Positions 26,461 to 40,536 of a stretch of 64,000 nucleotides of DNA are shown here, one piece after another (position 1 is the stretch's first letter; each line of letters begins with the position of its first letter). The translations under genes were made by a program, and so were the position numbers. Origin of the DNA: Xiphophorus maculatus (taxonomy: Eukaryota; Chordata; Actinopteri; Cyprinodontiformes; Poeciliidae); NCBI RefSeq assembly GCF_002775205.1, contig NC_036451.1, positions 25,477,139 to 25,541,138 on the forward strand, in the 5' to 3' direction. Under the pieces are notes generated by a model. That model was not told the origin of the DNA. It saw only the letters and a list, made by a program, of their open reading frames with translations, and made no database searches.

Positions 26461-29412
26461 AGAAAAAAAAACTCCACTGAAAATGATTGTTTCCACTAGT
26501 TTTCTATTGAAATTTTAGGCATTTTATTTAATTTTTTTCTATTTTTTTTTTTTTTTTTTTTTTTTTGGTGGGTGGTAAACAAGCAAAAAAACAGTCGACA
26601 TGGATCAGAGTCAGAAAAAAAAAAAAGTCTGTGAAATTTCAGTTTATCAATTGTTCCAACATCGGATATCCTGTTTTATTCGCTGGCTGCAGCCCCCCCA
26701 CTCCCCTCCACCACCACCACCTTCTCTCCTCCTCCCCAACACAAACCACCACTTCCTCTGTGAAGGTGAACCTCAAACTCAGTGCACAGCAGCTGCACAG
26801 TAAACGTGCTCTTCCTCGTCGTACGGCAACAGCGAGAGGATCCTCTCTGCGTGCGCCGACAAAACAATCGTCTTTCTTCAGAACGCGGCCCTCTTGGTTT
26901 CGATTAGGCTCAGTTTTCAGGAATCAAAGGCCCTCGGCGATATTATGCAGGTTGCCTCCGAAAAAAAGTGAAACCGATACGGCCGGCACGATGTTTTCGT
27001 ACCGATGAAGTCATTCAGCTTCTGACTGTTGTCATTATAGTTCCTTTGTTTTTATTTGAAGGGGCTTCGAGAAAGCGTCAAATATTCACAAAAGATTCCA
27101 ATAAGCCTCAGATGGTGTGTCTGGGAATTGTGCGCGCCCTGTTCGTTACGGCAGAGATAGCAGAGTTTAGAGTTTTTGCAAGAGAGTCGAGCTTATCGGG
27201 GAGAAACAAAAGTAGGCGAGTGGCACATTCTCTACAAAAACAATGTCCCAAAGCTACTAATCAGACAACTCCTGATCTAGATCTAGACCTCAGATTGCAC
27301 TAATGAATTCTAATTCTTGTGTTTTAGCATGTAAATATGTATTAAAGTGGTAGACAGACAATCCCTGCCTGCAGCAAGAAGTCTTAGCATAAATGATCTG
27401 CACTCGCATGCTTCGTGTTGCACCTTTGAAGTGTTTTTTTTTCTTTTTTTAAGGCTTGATTCCGTTGTTGTATCCTGAAATCTTTTTTTTTTTTTTTTAG
27501 CGGCGTGGAGGAAGGCGTGTGGCATTTAATGTAGCTCTGTTTCTCAGCTGTTTTCCCGATGAGTAAACTACTTACTTCCTCGCTACGCTCACTTTATTTT
27601 ACCAGCCGAAAACGCCTGCCAGATATTATCTACCAACCAGGGAGCAGGGATCAAAATAAAACCAATCACAACTGTGGCAAAATGGAGAAAAAGTGGGAAA
27701 TGTAGACCGCGTCTTAAATAATTTATTCTGTTGGACAGAAAAATAATTTCTATCAAAGAAGTAATCTTTTACTACAGGCACAATGTTGACGACTATTATA
27801 CTTTTGGCATTTAAAAAAAATCATAGTAATATAATAGAAATATAGTTCTACTCAATTAGCTTCAGCTAGCTAGTGTGGTTAAGCTGGCCTTGTATCACTA
27901 GAAAAGTGTTCTCTGTGGTGGAAACCGTCTTTTGGTCCACAGTTGTTAGGTGAAGTCCTGAATGCTTCATCATCCAATGTATGAAGAAAGTCAATAGATA
28001 TCTTCACATTCTGAAGCATTTTGACATTTCTATGTCGTTGAAACAAAATTCTTGAAGTTCAAGGTGCATTTGTAAAATTCAAAGCCATGTCTTTAGATGA
28101 ATATTTTCAATATGTGTAAAAAAAAAATTTAAAAAAGAAAGGGAGAGAGAAAAAGTAAATTTCAAGCTTTTATTTTGAACTGGGAGTTGATCTGTGTGAC
28201 CGTCGTACAATAAGTTATGTCGGTTTGAGTGAAATCATAATTTGAAAGCTGGTTTCACATTTACGATGGTTATCTTTATCCAAAATTAAAACTTGTTTTA
28301 TTTGAATCAAGTGGGACAAAAAAGCAAAAGTAGAAGAAATCTGTAAGGCAGCAAACACTTTTACAGCCCTGTACATGGAGGTATAAAAAGTTTAAAATCT
28401 TGCAGTTTAAAGAGGGGTCAGAGTGACCGGTCTTTATTATACCACACAAAGTTGCTTCTCCGTCATAAGTGTTGAACAGCTCGCCAAAAGAAGACTGATA
28501 CGTAGTTTCCTCACAAAGAGTGTGGACTTGGACAAACATAAAGAGAATTACGCTTTTATTTGAGTTTTATCAGATTAGTAATCAGTAATCTGATGATTGA
28601 TATGAGTTTTTAATTAATAATGGTAACTGCATCAATAAGGAGTATTTTTTCTGTTAAGAATTTCATCTTTTAGTGCAAGTGTATCATTGTATAAACCGGT
28701 TTAGCATTTTAAACATTTCTGTCCTGTAATCTAAGCCACTTATAGCACAGGCTTACATAAAACAAATTCTGTTTTCCACAAAGGGAAATTATTGCATCTT
28801 CAATATTGTTAGATTCATATGTGTGTTCTGCTCTGGATTATCTTCAAAGTATTGTTAAAACTATGTTTAAAAAATGACTCATTAAGGAAAATGTAATATA
28901 TTTTGAACTTTAATTGGGGAAGAAAAATCACTTGCTGTAAAAGAAGAAAGTTAACTCAGTTAAGATGTTCATTATTTATTCAGCAGAATATTTTGAAAAG
29001 CTTACTAAATTTGACTTGGTGGCCTTTTTTATCTCCACAGCCTTCGCTTCATTTGGATAAATATGAACATTTTGATATTTATTGTTGCATCGCCATACTT
29101 CCTAGAAACACATTTCAAAGCAGTTTAGCCATGAAATCATCAGAAAAGGCAGTCTGCTTTTAGCTCATCTGGATCTGAATTCATGTTGAAATGTAGAAAA
29201 CAGAGCAAGGTTAAAGCTAACTCTTAGTTAATGGCCTTACAGCTGCATTTGCTTTCATAGTTTTCATACAGCATAAGGTTCTTAGACATTTCTTTTACAC
29301 ACTAGCATTATTAATATGCAGCAACAAGGTCCTGGATTAGGATCCCAGCCTGGGCTCTTTCATTTATGCGTGGGTTCTCACCAGCTTCCTCATACAGTTC
29401 AAAAACATGACC

Positions 29413-29460
<48 letters not shown>

Positions 29461-30640
29461 GGTGTGTGTGTGCGTGTGTGAGCATAGTTGTCTGTCCTGC
29501 GACCTTGCAAAAATGATTGAGTGTAGACAGGAGCTGGGTTTCCGTGACCGTAAAATAACACAAGAAACGTAAGAATTACAAAATAAATTTGCCTAATGAA
29601 AATGAAAAAGTAAAAATGTTATTGGGCCAGGATGAGGTAGTTTTACGGCTGTATCGAAATGCAAACATGATGAACAACTAGATGTTACTACAGGTGGCAG
29701 GAGGATGACGACGGTGCATGTTTTATAATGACTGGTCACGTGAACAAACTTATTAACGCATCATTTTAATTTAATTATTTAATCTAAGCGCCGCAATGGC
29801 GAAATTGTGGTTGTGTCAGCATTCGTGAAATATCGACAAAGTTTTGTGCATATTTGCAATGGAAACGCAGCTTATGGGAAGAAAGATGGATGGGTACATT
29901 TTTAAAAAAAATGGTAACAACCATACACTTATGGGTAAAAGTTCTAGCAATGGAGGAGAAACATTCTGTCTTTTGAAGCTTTAGTATTTTTTTTTAATTT
30001 CCAACGTTCCAGCTAGTCATAAGAGGTCCATCCAACAACTGTACTGACTCTCTAAAACCTTGATTATTGATGATTTTTTTTATTTAAATATTTATCTACA
30101 TCAGTGTTTAAATAGATCAACTTTTGACGAAGTTTTGCCTTTTTAAGCATGCAACCTGTGCCACTATTAAAACATGTTTTCTCTTCACTTTATGAGTGCC
30201 AGATAACGCTGAGCCCCAGATTTGGCTCTTGTGACCTTTATTAGAGATGATAGCGGCAGCCATGGACACGGGGAAGCTCCATGTTGGCACAACAAAGGCC
30301 CGCAGTGGAGCTAGATTACAGATGAACGCGATAGCAGGTAAGTGAAAGTGACAAGGAAGTATCATCCCTTTCTGATGTGATAATTACCTGCAGCTGGCAG
30401 TCTGAGAAAGGTTATCTTTGAAACCAGCGCGCAGCGAATGTTTTGAGAAGATGGACCAGTGCAGTGCTGTTTTTTTTTTGTTTTGTTTTTTTTTTTTAAA
30501 GCTATGTGGGTCATTTGAATTTCTCAAGTGAAAAATATTGAAATTTTTGCCCATTCTCCTTTGCAAAAACAAAAAAGCGCTCAAGCGTATTGGATTGAGA
30601 ACATCTGTGAACACCAGATGTTAATTCTTGTCAGATTTTC
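26461..30640. other. No gene recognised; low-complexity DNA
   Basis: Long T run at 26540-26567, A/T-rich stretches, and a (TG)n run at 29415-29459. The open frames in 26.5-27.5 kb follow local GC and pyrimidine bias and match no family I recognise. Confidence 0.35.
29415..29459. repeat. (TG)n microsatellite
   Basis: About 22 TG units, followed by an imperfect continuation to about 29480. Confidence 0.95.
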
Positions 30641-31440
30641 TTGCCTCTATTTGGGCCTGGACTTTAACTAGGTGGGATTCTTTGGTCTAAATCAGGGGTG
30701 GGCACTCCTGGTCCTCGAGGGCCGGTGTCCTGCAACTCTTAGATGTCTCCCTGGTCTAACACACCTGAATCCAACAGCTGAATCTCCTCCTAAGTGCAGT
30801 TAAGTTCTCCAGAGTCCTGTTAATGACCTCATTATTTGACTCAGGTGTGTTGAAGTAGAGATGCATCTAAAAGTTGCAGGACACCGGCCCTCGAGGACCA
30901 GGAGTGCCCACCCCTGGTCTAAATGATTGGATTGTTAAATTTGGTAGTATGCTTGGATCATTCTCCAGTTGCATATTGACCCTCTGCCCCTGCCTCAAGT
31001 CTTTTCAACCACCAAAAGGTTTTGCTTATTTATTCTCATCAACCCTGAAAAGCTTCCTCAATGCGTGCTGCAGAAAGGCACACCCCCACCATGATGCTTC
31101 CCCCACCACACCGCATTTGGTTAAAAAGTTGAGTTTTTTGCCTAACTTGACAGGCAAAAACTCAACAAATGACTTTTTTGTTTGTTGGATCTTTGCATGC
31201 CTGGAGGCGAACTGCAAACAGGACTCGCCTTAGCTTTCAAGAAAAGCGTCTTCCACTCTTGCTTTAGGGCCAGATTTGCAAAGTGCACAACGAGCAGTCG
31301 TCCTGTCGACAGAACTTTCCGCTTCTTCGTGTCCGCAATAGACAAAAAGCTTACAGGTCGTCACTTTCTATGGATTTTGTTCCAAGCCCTGCAGGTTGGA
31401 ATTACTGTAAGGTATGTTGTGGAGAACAGCCATGCAGTCT
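30640..31440 (+). mobile_element. Degenerate Tc1-associated fish repeat, interrupted by a MITE
   Basis: Contains phrases typical of a very common fish repeat: gggcctggactttaactagg, cacccccaccatgatgctt, agggccagatttgcaaagtg, agtcgtcctgtcgacagaa. The MITE at 30693-30916 is inserted into it. A relative of the first half lies at 61600-61990. Family from memory. Confidence 0.55.
30693..30916. mobile_element. hAT-like MITE with perfect 8-bp target duplication
   Basis: Nearly perfect terminal inverted repeats of more than 40 bp (left caggggtgggcactcctggt, right accaggagtgcccacccctg). Flanked by gtctaaat at 30685-30692 and 30917-30924. The 224-bp element has no coding capacity. The well-preserved ends suggest a fairly recent insertion. 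Confidence 0.92.
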
Positions 31441-31449
31441 AGGACTGAG

Positions 31450-31990
31450 CTTAGGGCTGGATATTTATCGTATCATTTATTGTGATAAATTTATCATGAT
31501 GATCTTTTTCACAATAAATTCCAATTGATGATGTATAAACCCCCAAAATTGTCAGAATTGTTAATTTTACTATTTTTCCAATGAGGTTGATAAATGCCAA
31601 TAAATCTGAAAATAGTGTGATAAAACTTTAAGTCTAACCTTTGAGGTTAGTCTTAAAGGTTAGCAGAGGACAGGCTTTAGCAGCTTTACCTCTCAGATGA
31701 ACTTAGCTAAGCTGCCACCAACCAGATTAGCAAGGTTGGTGGCATCAACTAACTCACCCACTCTTTGGTTACCTAGCAACATCCAGCTTCAGGTTTTGCC
31801 AATGTGTTTAATATTTGCTTAAAAATAAAAAATAAAAAACACAACAACAAAAAAAAAAAAAACGTGGGATGAAAACTGAATAAAACAGGAAATGTCATGC
31901 CACCTGTTTGGCAGTATTTCAGATATTTAAAACAAAAAATGCATCAATAATGATCAATATTGTGTGACAGGAAATGTTTATACCGTGACG
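31450..31990. mobile_element. Interspersed repeat with TTATCGTAT end, copy 1
   Basis: Starts gggctggatatttatcgtat, continues ttattgtgataaattta and acccccaaaattgtc. The same order of blocks occurs at 38733-39146, which ends atcgcccaacccta. The ends suggest a hAT-like non-autonomous element. Confidence 0.5.
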
Positions 31991-32639
31991 TGGCTTACAT
32001 CTCTCTGGTCTTCAAAGAGGGGGGGAAACGCCCAAATTCCATCAGAAACATCGACTCGGAGAAAAAAATCCCTTAAAGAATTTCGGCAACCTCTTTTTTG
32101 ATCATTTCACACGACGAGAATTATATCAGATGTCAGCATAATCTGACATCATTATCGGGATCAAAATGCGTCTGACACGGAGCGACCCGGGGCGCTGACA
32201 GCGGCGCAGCCTCTGTGACGGGATGATATGGATTACACTCTGCGAACCGACCTTGGGCCTTTCTCTTTTTTTTTTTTAACGACTGCCACTCGTACATGGC
32301 GACGACCACATGTGTCGCATCGCTGCCAAATAAAACCCAAATATCCCCCCAGATGATTAAGGTCAACGCTGCTCTACAGAAGCCATCCTAGCATAAGCCT
32401 CAGAGAGCAGAGGGGTTGGGTGGGATTTGGAGGTGGCTGAGCGGGTCCACCTCCCCACCCCCCCCCCACCACCACCTTCCCCTGGACTCCGGCTTGTCTT
32501 CGTCGGTAGGTCTCCTCGTGGATCCCCCAGGTTCCCCTCTGCCTCGCCTCGGCGGCATTAAGGTGACAGCGCCGCTGTACCCTGTGGGCTTCTCCTCCCA
32601 GGCGCCGTGACCTGTTGTTGACTTTCATTTTCTGTGTCA
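31991..32639. other. No gene recognised
   Basis: Mixed sequence with a C-rich run at 32447-32472. No supported exon. Confidence 0.35.
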
Positions 32640-33230
32640 TTAAGAGGTTTAAGCTTCTTCATGAGTTTATCCCTGGATCACAGGGATCTGCGAGGCTCAC
32701 CGGTCATTTGCTGTCAGTGTCCCAAGAGCTCAGATTGTTAGGGCCTGCTTTACTCTGAAATTGATGGAAATGTGTTGGACTAATTTGGCTTTAGCAGGAT
32801 TGGCTGAATATTAGTCCACTCATCCCGTGGATTATCCCCAAGGCTCGCTGCAGTGAACGCGGCGTGGATGGGAAGAGCTGTCAAACTACATGCCTCATTC
32901 TCCTTCAGTATTTGGCTCCCTGAATGTGCATTCATTTCATCTATGCATTTTTTATTTTTTATTTTCCTATAACAACAAGGACTGATGCTGCCGCAGGAAA
33001 GCCGCGCAGCATATAATGCATGCAGTAATGAGGGCTTTGGGAGCTCTTAACCGGTGAGATGAGCTTATCTGCACAGTGTGTGCATTCATTTAATCTGAGT
33101 TCAACATCAGGTGTCAAGTATGATTACACACCGATGCACGTGCCATCAACAAAATAGATTTGTGACAGCACTACAGCGTCGGATGTGAGTGTTTTATGGA
33201 GTGTTGGAAGAGGAAAAATAGACGTACATT
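32640..33230. promoter_or_regulatory. Candidate conserved non-coding region
   Basis: Complex, repeat-free sequence with clustered motifs (atgcatgcagtaatgag, gatgagcttatctgcac with a GATA-type core, tttaatctgagttcaac). It sits between the bcl6 and putative lpp promoters, where enhancers are expected. Judged by eye only. Confidence 0.25.
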
Positions 33231-35099
33231 AATCTGAGATTTGTGACCGCTTTCCAGTTGTTGTTTTTTCCCCATAGTTCTGACCCGCCAATACTACATT
33301 TTTTTTTTCTTTGAGAAAAATAACTGGTAATTTGAGTTTATATGGTTGGTGCAGGGCCGGCCCAAAGCATGTGTGAGATAAGCACCTGCTTTGGGCCCCT
33401 ACATCGTCAGTGGGCTCTGGAGAGGGAAAAAGCTAGAGTGGTTAAAAAAATAAAAATAAAAAAAAAACTTTTTCGTTTTTTAAATAACTGATCATACAAA
33501 ATAAATGCTATTAAACATGGAAATCAATTTCTATGTTATTGGCATGTTGAGGAAATATAAGATATTAAACTTGTTAACTTGTTTACTGTAAATTCAGTGT
33601 TTGTCTGCTGATGTTACTTTAAAGTAGTTAAAATAATATGGTACACTTGTATACTAAAATGCATTTCAAAATGCAGATTTTTTTTTTAGATTGCTACTCC
33701 TGTAAGGTTAAAATCAATATCCATAACAACAGGCAAGATGTAAGCTAATTACAAACGACACTAACAATAAAGTGTATGTTAGCAAAGATGATTGGCAACA
33801 TTATTGCCTAAAATTACTAAAACAGGGTTTTATTCATTAAAAAAGGGAACAAGACTGTAAGCAGTTTAAATTCTTTGGTTGTCTGACATCCTGTATTAGT
33901 CATTAGCTTGATTAGCATGGCTAGCCAGCTGTAAGTGGTAGTGTTCAGGTGTGTTCCCTAAACTCATAATGCAGTTGATTGTATTTTACTAAGCTACTTA
34001 TATAGTATGTGTACATTAATCTTCTTAGTTTGTAAAAACTGTTTGCTGCAATGGGCAATTTGACAGTCCAAACGACTGACAGCTACTCTCGACAGGTCTT
34101 TGGTTCTCATCAAAAGGTTTAGGATAAAACGAAACTAAAGTTTGGTTTAGATTCTTGTCTGTTTTTGCAGCCGACCATGCAGCAACCTATGATTATTTTT
34201 ATGGAGAAATCAACTAAATAAAAGCAACATTATGCCACCAACTCTGTGGGTTTCTTTTCACTAGCTTTACAGGAGTTGACGTGCACCTAGGTTGTTTTGA
34301 TGTCCATCATGACCGAGTGGGCCATGATGGTTTTCTATAGAGTCACATGCAAAGGGTCAATACCCCCTTCCATCAGTAACAACCTCCGCACAGAAGAGCG
34401 TTTTGGTTAGCATAACCTGGTAAATGTTGACATATTTGACCAACCAGTCTCAGGTGAGCACCGGTCGGGTCGGAAACACGGCGATTCCCGTGACTCGCTG
34501 ATTTTCTCTGTGCACGTTCATTACCGCCACGGGAATTTAACAGTGTTAGCTTCTTTTCTCTCCCCCCTCCAGAATATTCATTTAACGTAGTGAGGATTTA
34601 CCCCCTAATTTCCTCTCCAGCAGCAACACGGCTGACCTTCCTATTGGCTGTGGCATGTTGAAGTGACAGTTGGTGTGATGCAACAACAACTCACCCCCTC
34701 CCCATCCTCCTCCTCTCCATCACACAAGTTATAAAGAGCAATATCTAGTTCCATGGATTGAGATAAGCTTAGGTAGATTAATGCTCCGGGACACTGAAAT
34801 ATTTGCTGTATGAAACTCCTGTTTAGAAAACAATGGCTGGTTTCTGCAGACGAGACCCTGTGATCTGGCAGATGGCACGAGCTCCAAAAGTTCCTCCATG
34901 TTCAAGGCAGCGCTTCTCCCCCGGTTTGAGCTCCTGTGGCTTAATGGGATTTTAGAGTCTACATTCAAATGAAGTCTGTATAGGGGAAAAAAAAAAACGG
35001 GATTATTTTTTTTCAGGCTGTTTAATCTCTCTCCTTTTTTTTTCCCAAACTGAGCCTGTCCCACGTTTTTTTTTTTCTTTTTTTTCCAGCATTCGTGGA
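33231..35099. other. No gene recognised; some old transposon sequence
   Basis: Around 33350-33420, cagggccggcccaaagcatg and ctttgggcccctacatc look like the end of an old hAT-type element. The stretch 34440-34700 is more complex and could hold regulatory sequence. No exon supported. Confidence 0.35.
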
Positions 35100-35407
35100 A
35101 AAGCGAATGCTACAATCAGCGAACGCTAGAGCGCAGACGGCCTATCAGCTCAGAGAGCCAGACAGATGCCCTGTGGACCGTTTTCTCTAACGTGAGGCGC
35201 GCTCAGTCACTTCGACTCACTTCAGCCCGGCTTGCCGCACCGCGCCGTGCCCGCCTTCTTCTTCTTCTTCTTCATCATCCAAAAGCGCTCCCATCCTGCT
35301 CAGCGAGGACAGACGCTTAGAGGCTCCGTTGTCGCCGCCGCCGCCAGACGCAGCTCTTTCAGTGAAGAGCGGCTCCATCTCCGACTTCACATCAGTCAGA
35401 CCCTCCG

Positions 35408-35438
<31 letters not shown>

Positions 35439-35598
35439 GCACCCCGCCTGCGTCTTGGATCGTCTAGCTCCTCATCAGACAGATAAAAGATCTGGTGGAA
35501 AACCCCTCCAACCCCATGAGAGGTCCCTTCGCTTCTTGAATCGACGACCTGATTCCCGGGAGATCTCATGATGCCCAACGCGTTCCAGCAGAAAAAAG
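35100..35598 (+). other. Possible upstream first exon (alternative bcl6 5' exon or lncRNA)
   Basis: CG-richer than its surroundings, with pyrimidine tracts (CTT repeats near 35257, (CT)n near 35407-35438) and a strong donor cagaaaaaag|gtgaga (gt at 35599). Near its end a double ATG (35568, 35571) opens a frame MMPNAFQQKK that runs into the donor in phase 1. No protein family is recognised. It lies about 10 kb upstream of the conserved bcl6 exon 1 on the same strand. Confidence 0.35.
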
Positions 35599-38500
35599 GT
35601 GAGACGACCAACTTAGGCTCGTTAATTATAAGTTAGACTGACAACTGAAAGCGGCAGGAATTAGTGAACGAAGCTCACTCAGTTTCCGTTAAACCCACGT
35701 AGGCTTTTGCAGAGAAATAAATATCACTCTGTATATAAAAAGCATGCTTCACGGAATACATTTTTCATTCCAGTATCAATGCCCTCTTGTTTATTTTTTC
35801 CCCAGTTGGAGACTTTGTTTTGTTTATTTGTTTCCGAAATAAGCTCATCCCTAAACAACTTAAATTTATAGTAAGGAGCTCACACCTGAGCAGCAGCCAA
35901 ACCCAACACCCACTGCATGCAAAGGCCACGAACACTCGCCTGCCAACACCTGCGTTGATAAATCTGTAGAATTTCCATACAACTTTTACGTCGGTCACCC
36001 AATCCGAGAGATGTAATCGCTCAATCGCTCATTCAGTCCCAATTCGCAGGCATGCAAAGCGGCCGAGGCACGTACAGCAGGCACAAGTGTGATAAATCAA
36101 CTGACATCTGATAAGCAAATGGGAACGGTGCATCCGCTAAAATAATGGCCCCCACTTCTTTTATCTACTGCATTTAAAAAAAAAAAAAAACACACACACA
36201 TGTAAATAGGAGGGTTTTTTTTTTTTAAACACCCGCCACCATGAGATATGAGCAATTTGAGAGAACTATTTGATTCACTTTGGATTTTCGTGTCGCCTTT
36301 ACATCACAAGCGCTTTCTCCCCTGGTTCACTGGAGGCACTGATTTCAAAAGGTGAGTGGTTTCAATAAGAAACTTTTGTTGTTTTTTTACTTTACCATCA
36401 GAGGACTTTATGAAAGACTAGCTAAAAGAAAAACCCAACAGATTACTGTAAATGTTGTTAAATGCACAACGTGACCCCACGCTTTGGTTGGAAATTTCTT
36501 TAGTTGAAATCCACTTGCTCTACTTTTGCTTGTGGTCTCGAGTATGTGGAACTTTTTTTCCTCCCCCCCCCTCCCAAAGTGCAGCATCAAAAGAAAAAAA
36601 GTGTCTCTCTGCAAGTAAACGTGAAGGTGCTGAACTTCCACCTGCAACTTCCTAGGCTGCAGAGATGCTTTTTTTTTTTTTTTTTTTAAACGAAAGCACA
36701 GAGCGATGATGTGACTGGAGTTCAGTCAGAGAATCATTTCATGGCAAAAAATAAATTTAAAAAAATGCAACTTAATGAGGCACGATGGTTAGTTGGGTTG
36801 AATTATCTCTGGTAAATACAAGCTGTGGGTGTTTTTTTTTTTTTTTGCGGGATGCATAAAAAAACTTAGGATTGTTTGTGATTTTTGTGAATTAAATTAA
36901 GTAACAGCTCAGGTTTTGGAAGAGGAAAAAAAGGATTTTAAGACCAAACGTAATTTTTGTTTTCAAATTAATTCAAATTTAAATATGCAGGTAAAACATT
37001 ATGCATATGTTTGCATATTTTTTCAAATAAAATCTTGAACTTTCCCCTTTTTTGAATCCTTCTCCATCTATCTACCACAAATGCACTTTTTTTTCTTGTA
37101 ATTTACTCATTTATTTATTTAGACTTCTGGAGTCTTGGTCAGAGCGCTTTCATCCCTCACCAAATCCCACGTTTCCATGTTGGGATTTAAATCCATTTTA
37201 CCGCTTTGGCTGCAGGGGAAGCAGCAAAGGGGCCGACATGAAAACACACCTACATACCACAGGCGGGTCGAGACGGTTTGATGCACAGGAATATGGTCGG
37301 AAGCGCGAGGGCGCGGACTTTTTCTGACAGAGAGCTCGGAAAGCCGAGGAAGAGGCTGACCTCCCCGTGTCTGAACGGCGGGGTGATTAAAAATGCAGAT
37401 GAAAAATAAATTAACAGTGCTCTCTATCCAGGACTGCATTCATATTTTAGTTTTTTTTTTTTTTTTTTTTTTCCTTTTTCCCCCCCGTGGCACAGAGACG
37501 GAGCGCTGAGTGCACTGTTGCTGCTTTGTTGAACCGTGGCCTACAGCTAGGTGTGTGCAGTTCCTGTTCAACCACCCCTCCCCAGACCCCACCCCCTCAC
37601 CCCCCGCCACACACACACACACGTACAGACCAGCCCCAGCCGTTAGCGTTCGCCTCAGCCAGCCGCTCTGACCTTGCAGCGCGCGGTTCGTAATGTGGGA
37701 GAATTTGATGCGGCTGAAATCAAAACTGGGCCACGGTGTGACCGAGCGCAGGGGAAGAATCGGGGTGTGGAGGGGAGAGGGTTGGGAAGAGCTGCGACTG
37801 TTAAAAGGAGGAATGACAACAGAATACCGCCAGGAGCGCGTCTGTGTGGGAATCTCTTCAAACACACCAAGTGTGGCGAGAAAGAATTCAAAACCGGTTG
37901 GGCAGCTTTGAGTTTTCACCGCTTACATCACGACGCACTTAAGAGAGACGGTGGAAGTTTCCAACGCTTCCATGGAAATACACCCTGGAAGTTACCTGTG
38001 TTACCTGTGTTACCTAAACAGTTCGAACGGCAAACTAGAACTGGGTTCTGGGTGACCGGCGGGTCCGGTTTCTGCATCAGCTTTCTCTCTTCACCTAAGA
38101 GATTCGTCACGGATGATTTCATGGTATTCACGTCGAAAATGGTAGTAATAATGTATTGATCTAATTACTGTAATTTGAAACAAAAGTACAAATTATTCTG
38201 TTGTCTGCTAACATGAAACATTTAACAGTCATTTATTGTCATTTTGGTATTTAGAAATACAGCATGGTCACCTATTACATTTAGTAGTTCTTGCATGCTT
38301 ATTGAGCAGAATATCAGAAATTGTTGCTATTCTATTTGTAGAGTAGCGGAAACAACTCAAACTTTATTTACGGAGCGGTTTTCATACAGCCGAGTGCAAC
38401 ACAAAGGGGCTTTACAGAGGTTAAAAATAGGCGGACAGACATAAAACCACAAGAGAGGCACACTAGAAATGATCCACCTGAGTCAGCAGACGAAAATAAA

Positions 38501-38729
38501 ACGGAAAACAACAAGAAGCAGACGAAGATGTAGATAAAAAGGTAGATAAATAAATCAGTTATAGATGACGAGGAGGTAGAGTTAGCTGCTCAGTGAACTA
38601 ATTTGCAGCCAGCTGCATTACAGACATGTTACTCGTAGAAACTGTAGTTTTAGAACCGTTATTGGCTTTCTGAAAATATGTCCAAACTGACAGATTTGCC
38701 TTTTTTTGTAAACTAGATTGTAATGGAGG
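35599..38729. other. No gene recognised
   Basis: AT-rich with long T runs (36669-36687, 37449-37472) and a CG-richer patch at 37.6-37.9 kb. The longest open frames there (about 160 codons on each strand) overlap, are arginine-rich, and lack family similarity or splice context. Confidence 0.35.
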
Positions 38730-38732
38730 GAC

Positions 38733-39146
38733 CATCTGTAGGACATTTATCGTATTGCTTATTGTGGTAAATTTCTTTTGATAATTTTGTGTAATTGTTG
38801 GTGCAATAAATTACAACAGATGATTTTTAAACACCCCCAAAACTGTCTAATGGAGAAAATAGTTATGCTAATAGTTATGCTGTTTTCTCCACTGTATTTT
38901 CAATGAAAATATCAATAATCGTCAGTATCTCATTAAATGCAGTTACCGTGTGCAGTTTAGTGGAACAAATCGCACTTATTATTGCGACTGTTGTCCCAAA
39001 GACGCATATCACAAATGAGACTATTTGTGTTTGTGGAGCCATGTAATTACCTAAATATTACCTGCTGTCATAACTTTCATTGTTATTGTGATAGTACCAC
39101 AAAATATTTCTAATATTTTACTTCTGTAATCGCCCAACCCTACTAT
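38733..39146. mobile_element. Interspersed repeat with TTATCGTAT end, copy 2
   Basis: Blocks acatttatcgtattgcttat, cacccccaaaactgtc, and the right end taatcgcccaaccctac parallel copy 1 at 31450-31990. No coding sequence. Confidence 0.5.
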
Positions 39147-40536
39147 CTTACGTTCCATGCAGTCAGGAAAACGCTGGTCACTCGGGTAGTTCCATCTCAT
39201 TAAAAGCAGTTTTCAAATGTAAAAACATTGAGCCTGAAAATTTTACGATTTTAAATCAGAAATTTCTCAAAAAAAAAAAAAAAAAGTTAATTCTTGGTAC
39301 CAGTAACTATGACATGCCTAATAAGGAAGATAAGATGGTAACTGTAAAAACAAAAATTATTTTGTAATAAAATAAATCCTTAAGAGACTGTTTTTCATGA
39401 TGTAGTAAGCGTTAATTTTAAAGCTTTGGAGTATGAACTCTTGGGGAATCTCCTCCTGTGCAGTTTGAGTTAAATAAAAGAAAAAAAGGAAGATAAAACT
39501 GACACAAAGAAAAGCTGCTCTCACAGCCAGCCCATCGAGATCCACAGCTCGACACCTAACTGGTGGGGCAGCGATGAGGAGAAGGTGGAGTGATTCAGGC
39601 ACATGGTTCCTATTGGATCATTATCCAGGGTGGTGCGGAGTAATAAGAGCCACCTGTTGGCTATCTGAGCGCCCGCTCCGGGGCGTCCCGTCTAAGACAG
39701 AATACCTCTGAATATACGGAGGCAAAGCTTTGGAAGTAATCTCCCAAATTTCAGCCGCTCAGACCTGCTGCTCTGGAGAAAACACAGTAAAGATTTAACG
39801 ATGGCACCCATTATTTGCGCACGTTGTCAGTCTCATTCCTGCGTTTGCTGGAGGAATCTGAGCCACCGTGCAGCAGGTGGCACGCCGGTATGCGTGGAAG
39901 ATTCCACCGAGTTCGGATCTGCAGAGTTCATTCTGGGCCTCCTCTCAGATGGCCTTGAGAGGAAGTCCGGAATATACAGGCTTTGATTTGACTAAAATTG
40001 AAATTCCAGCCCACCAAACACCCAACGCCATCACACACCTCGGCTCTCAATGCGCTCAGAGTTGTTTGCTTGGAGGAGCAAAGCAAACGAATCTCAAGGT
40101 GAATCGCCAAAGCGCTGCAGAAAACTTTCTGCAAAGTTACTTTTTAAGAGCGCGTTTTTGAAGGAACCAATAGACACTCGTTGTCCAGAAGTGCTAAAAT
40201 ATATATATTTATATGAACAAGGACGGATTGAGAAGAATAAAGGCCCCTGGGCTGGAACCAGATTTGCTGGTGTATATATACTCTATATACGTATATACTG
40301 TATATATATATATATATTTTTTTTTTTTTACTTAGGCAAATTACTGAACTATAGGTAGGTCTGTATTGTTGCATTTACAAGTTGATGTATGGTTGGCTTA
40401 AAATGTGTGGCATCATTTTGGGACCATGTTGGATAGGTAATTTCCAAATATTTGAGGGTAGTTTCAATTAATAAAACAATCCAATGTTTTACAAAAAACC
40501 CCAGATGCAAAACGAGCCCGTGACTTTAATATGAAC
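39147..40536. other. No gene recognised
   Basis: AT-rich DNA with an A run at about 39271-39285 and imperfect AT repeats near 40275-40318. No supported exon. Confidence 0.35.

Noticed and set aside
37440..38159. Long overlapping open frames (about 160 codons) on both strands
   Set aside because: They sit in a locally GC-rich, low-complexity stretch, overlap antisense, and show no family motif or splice context.
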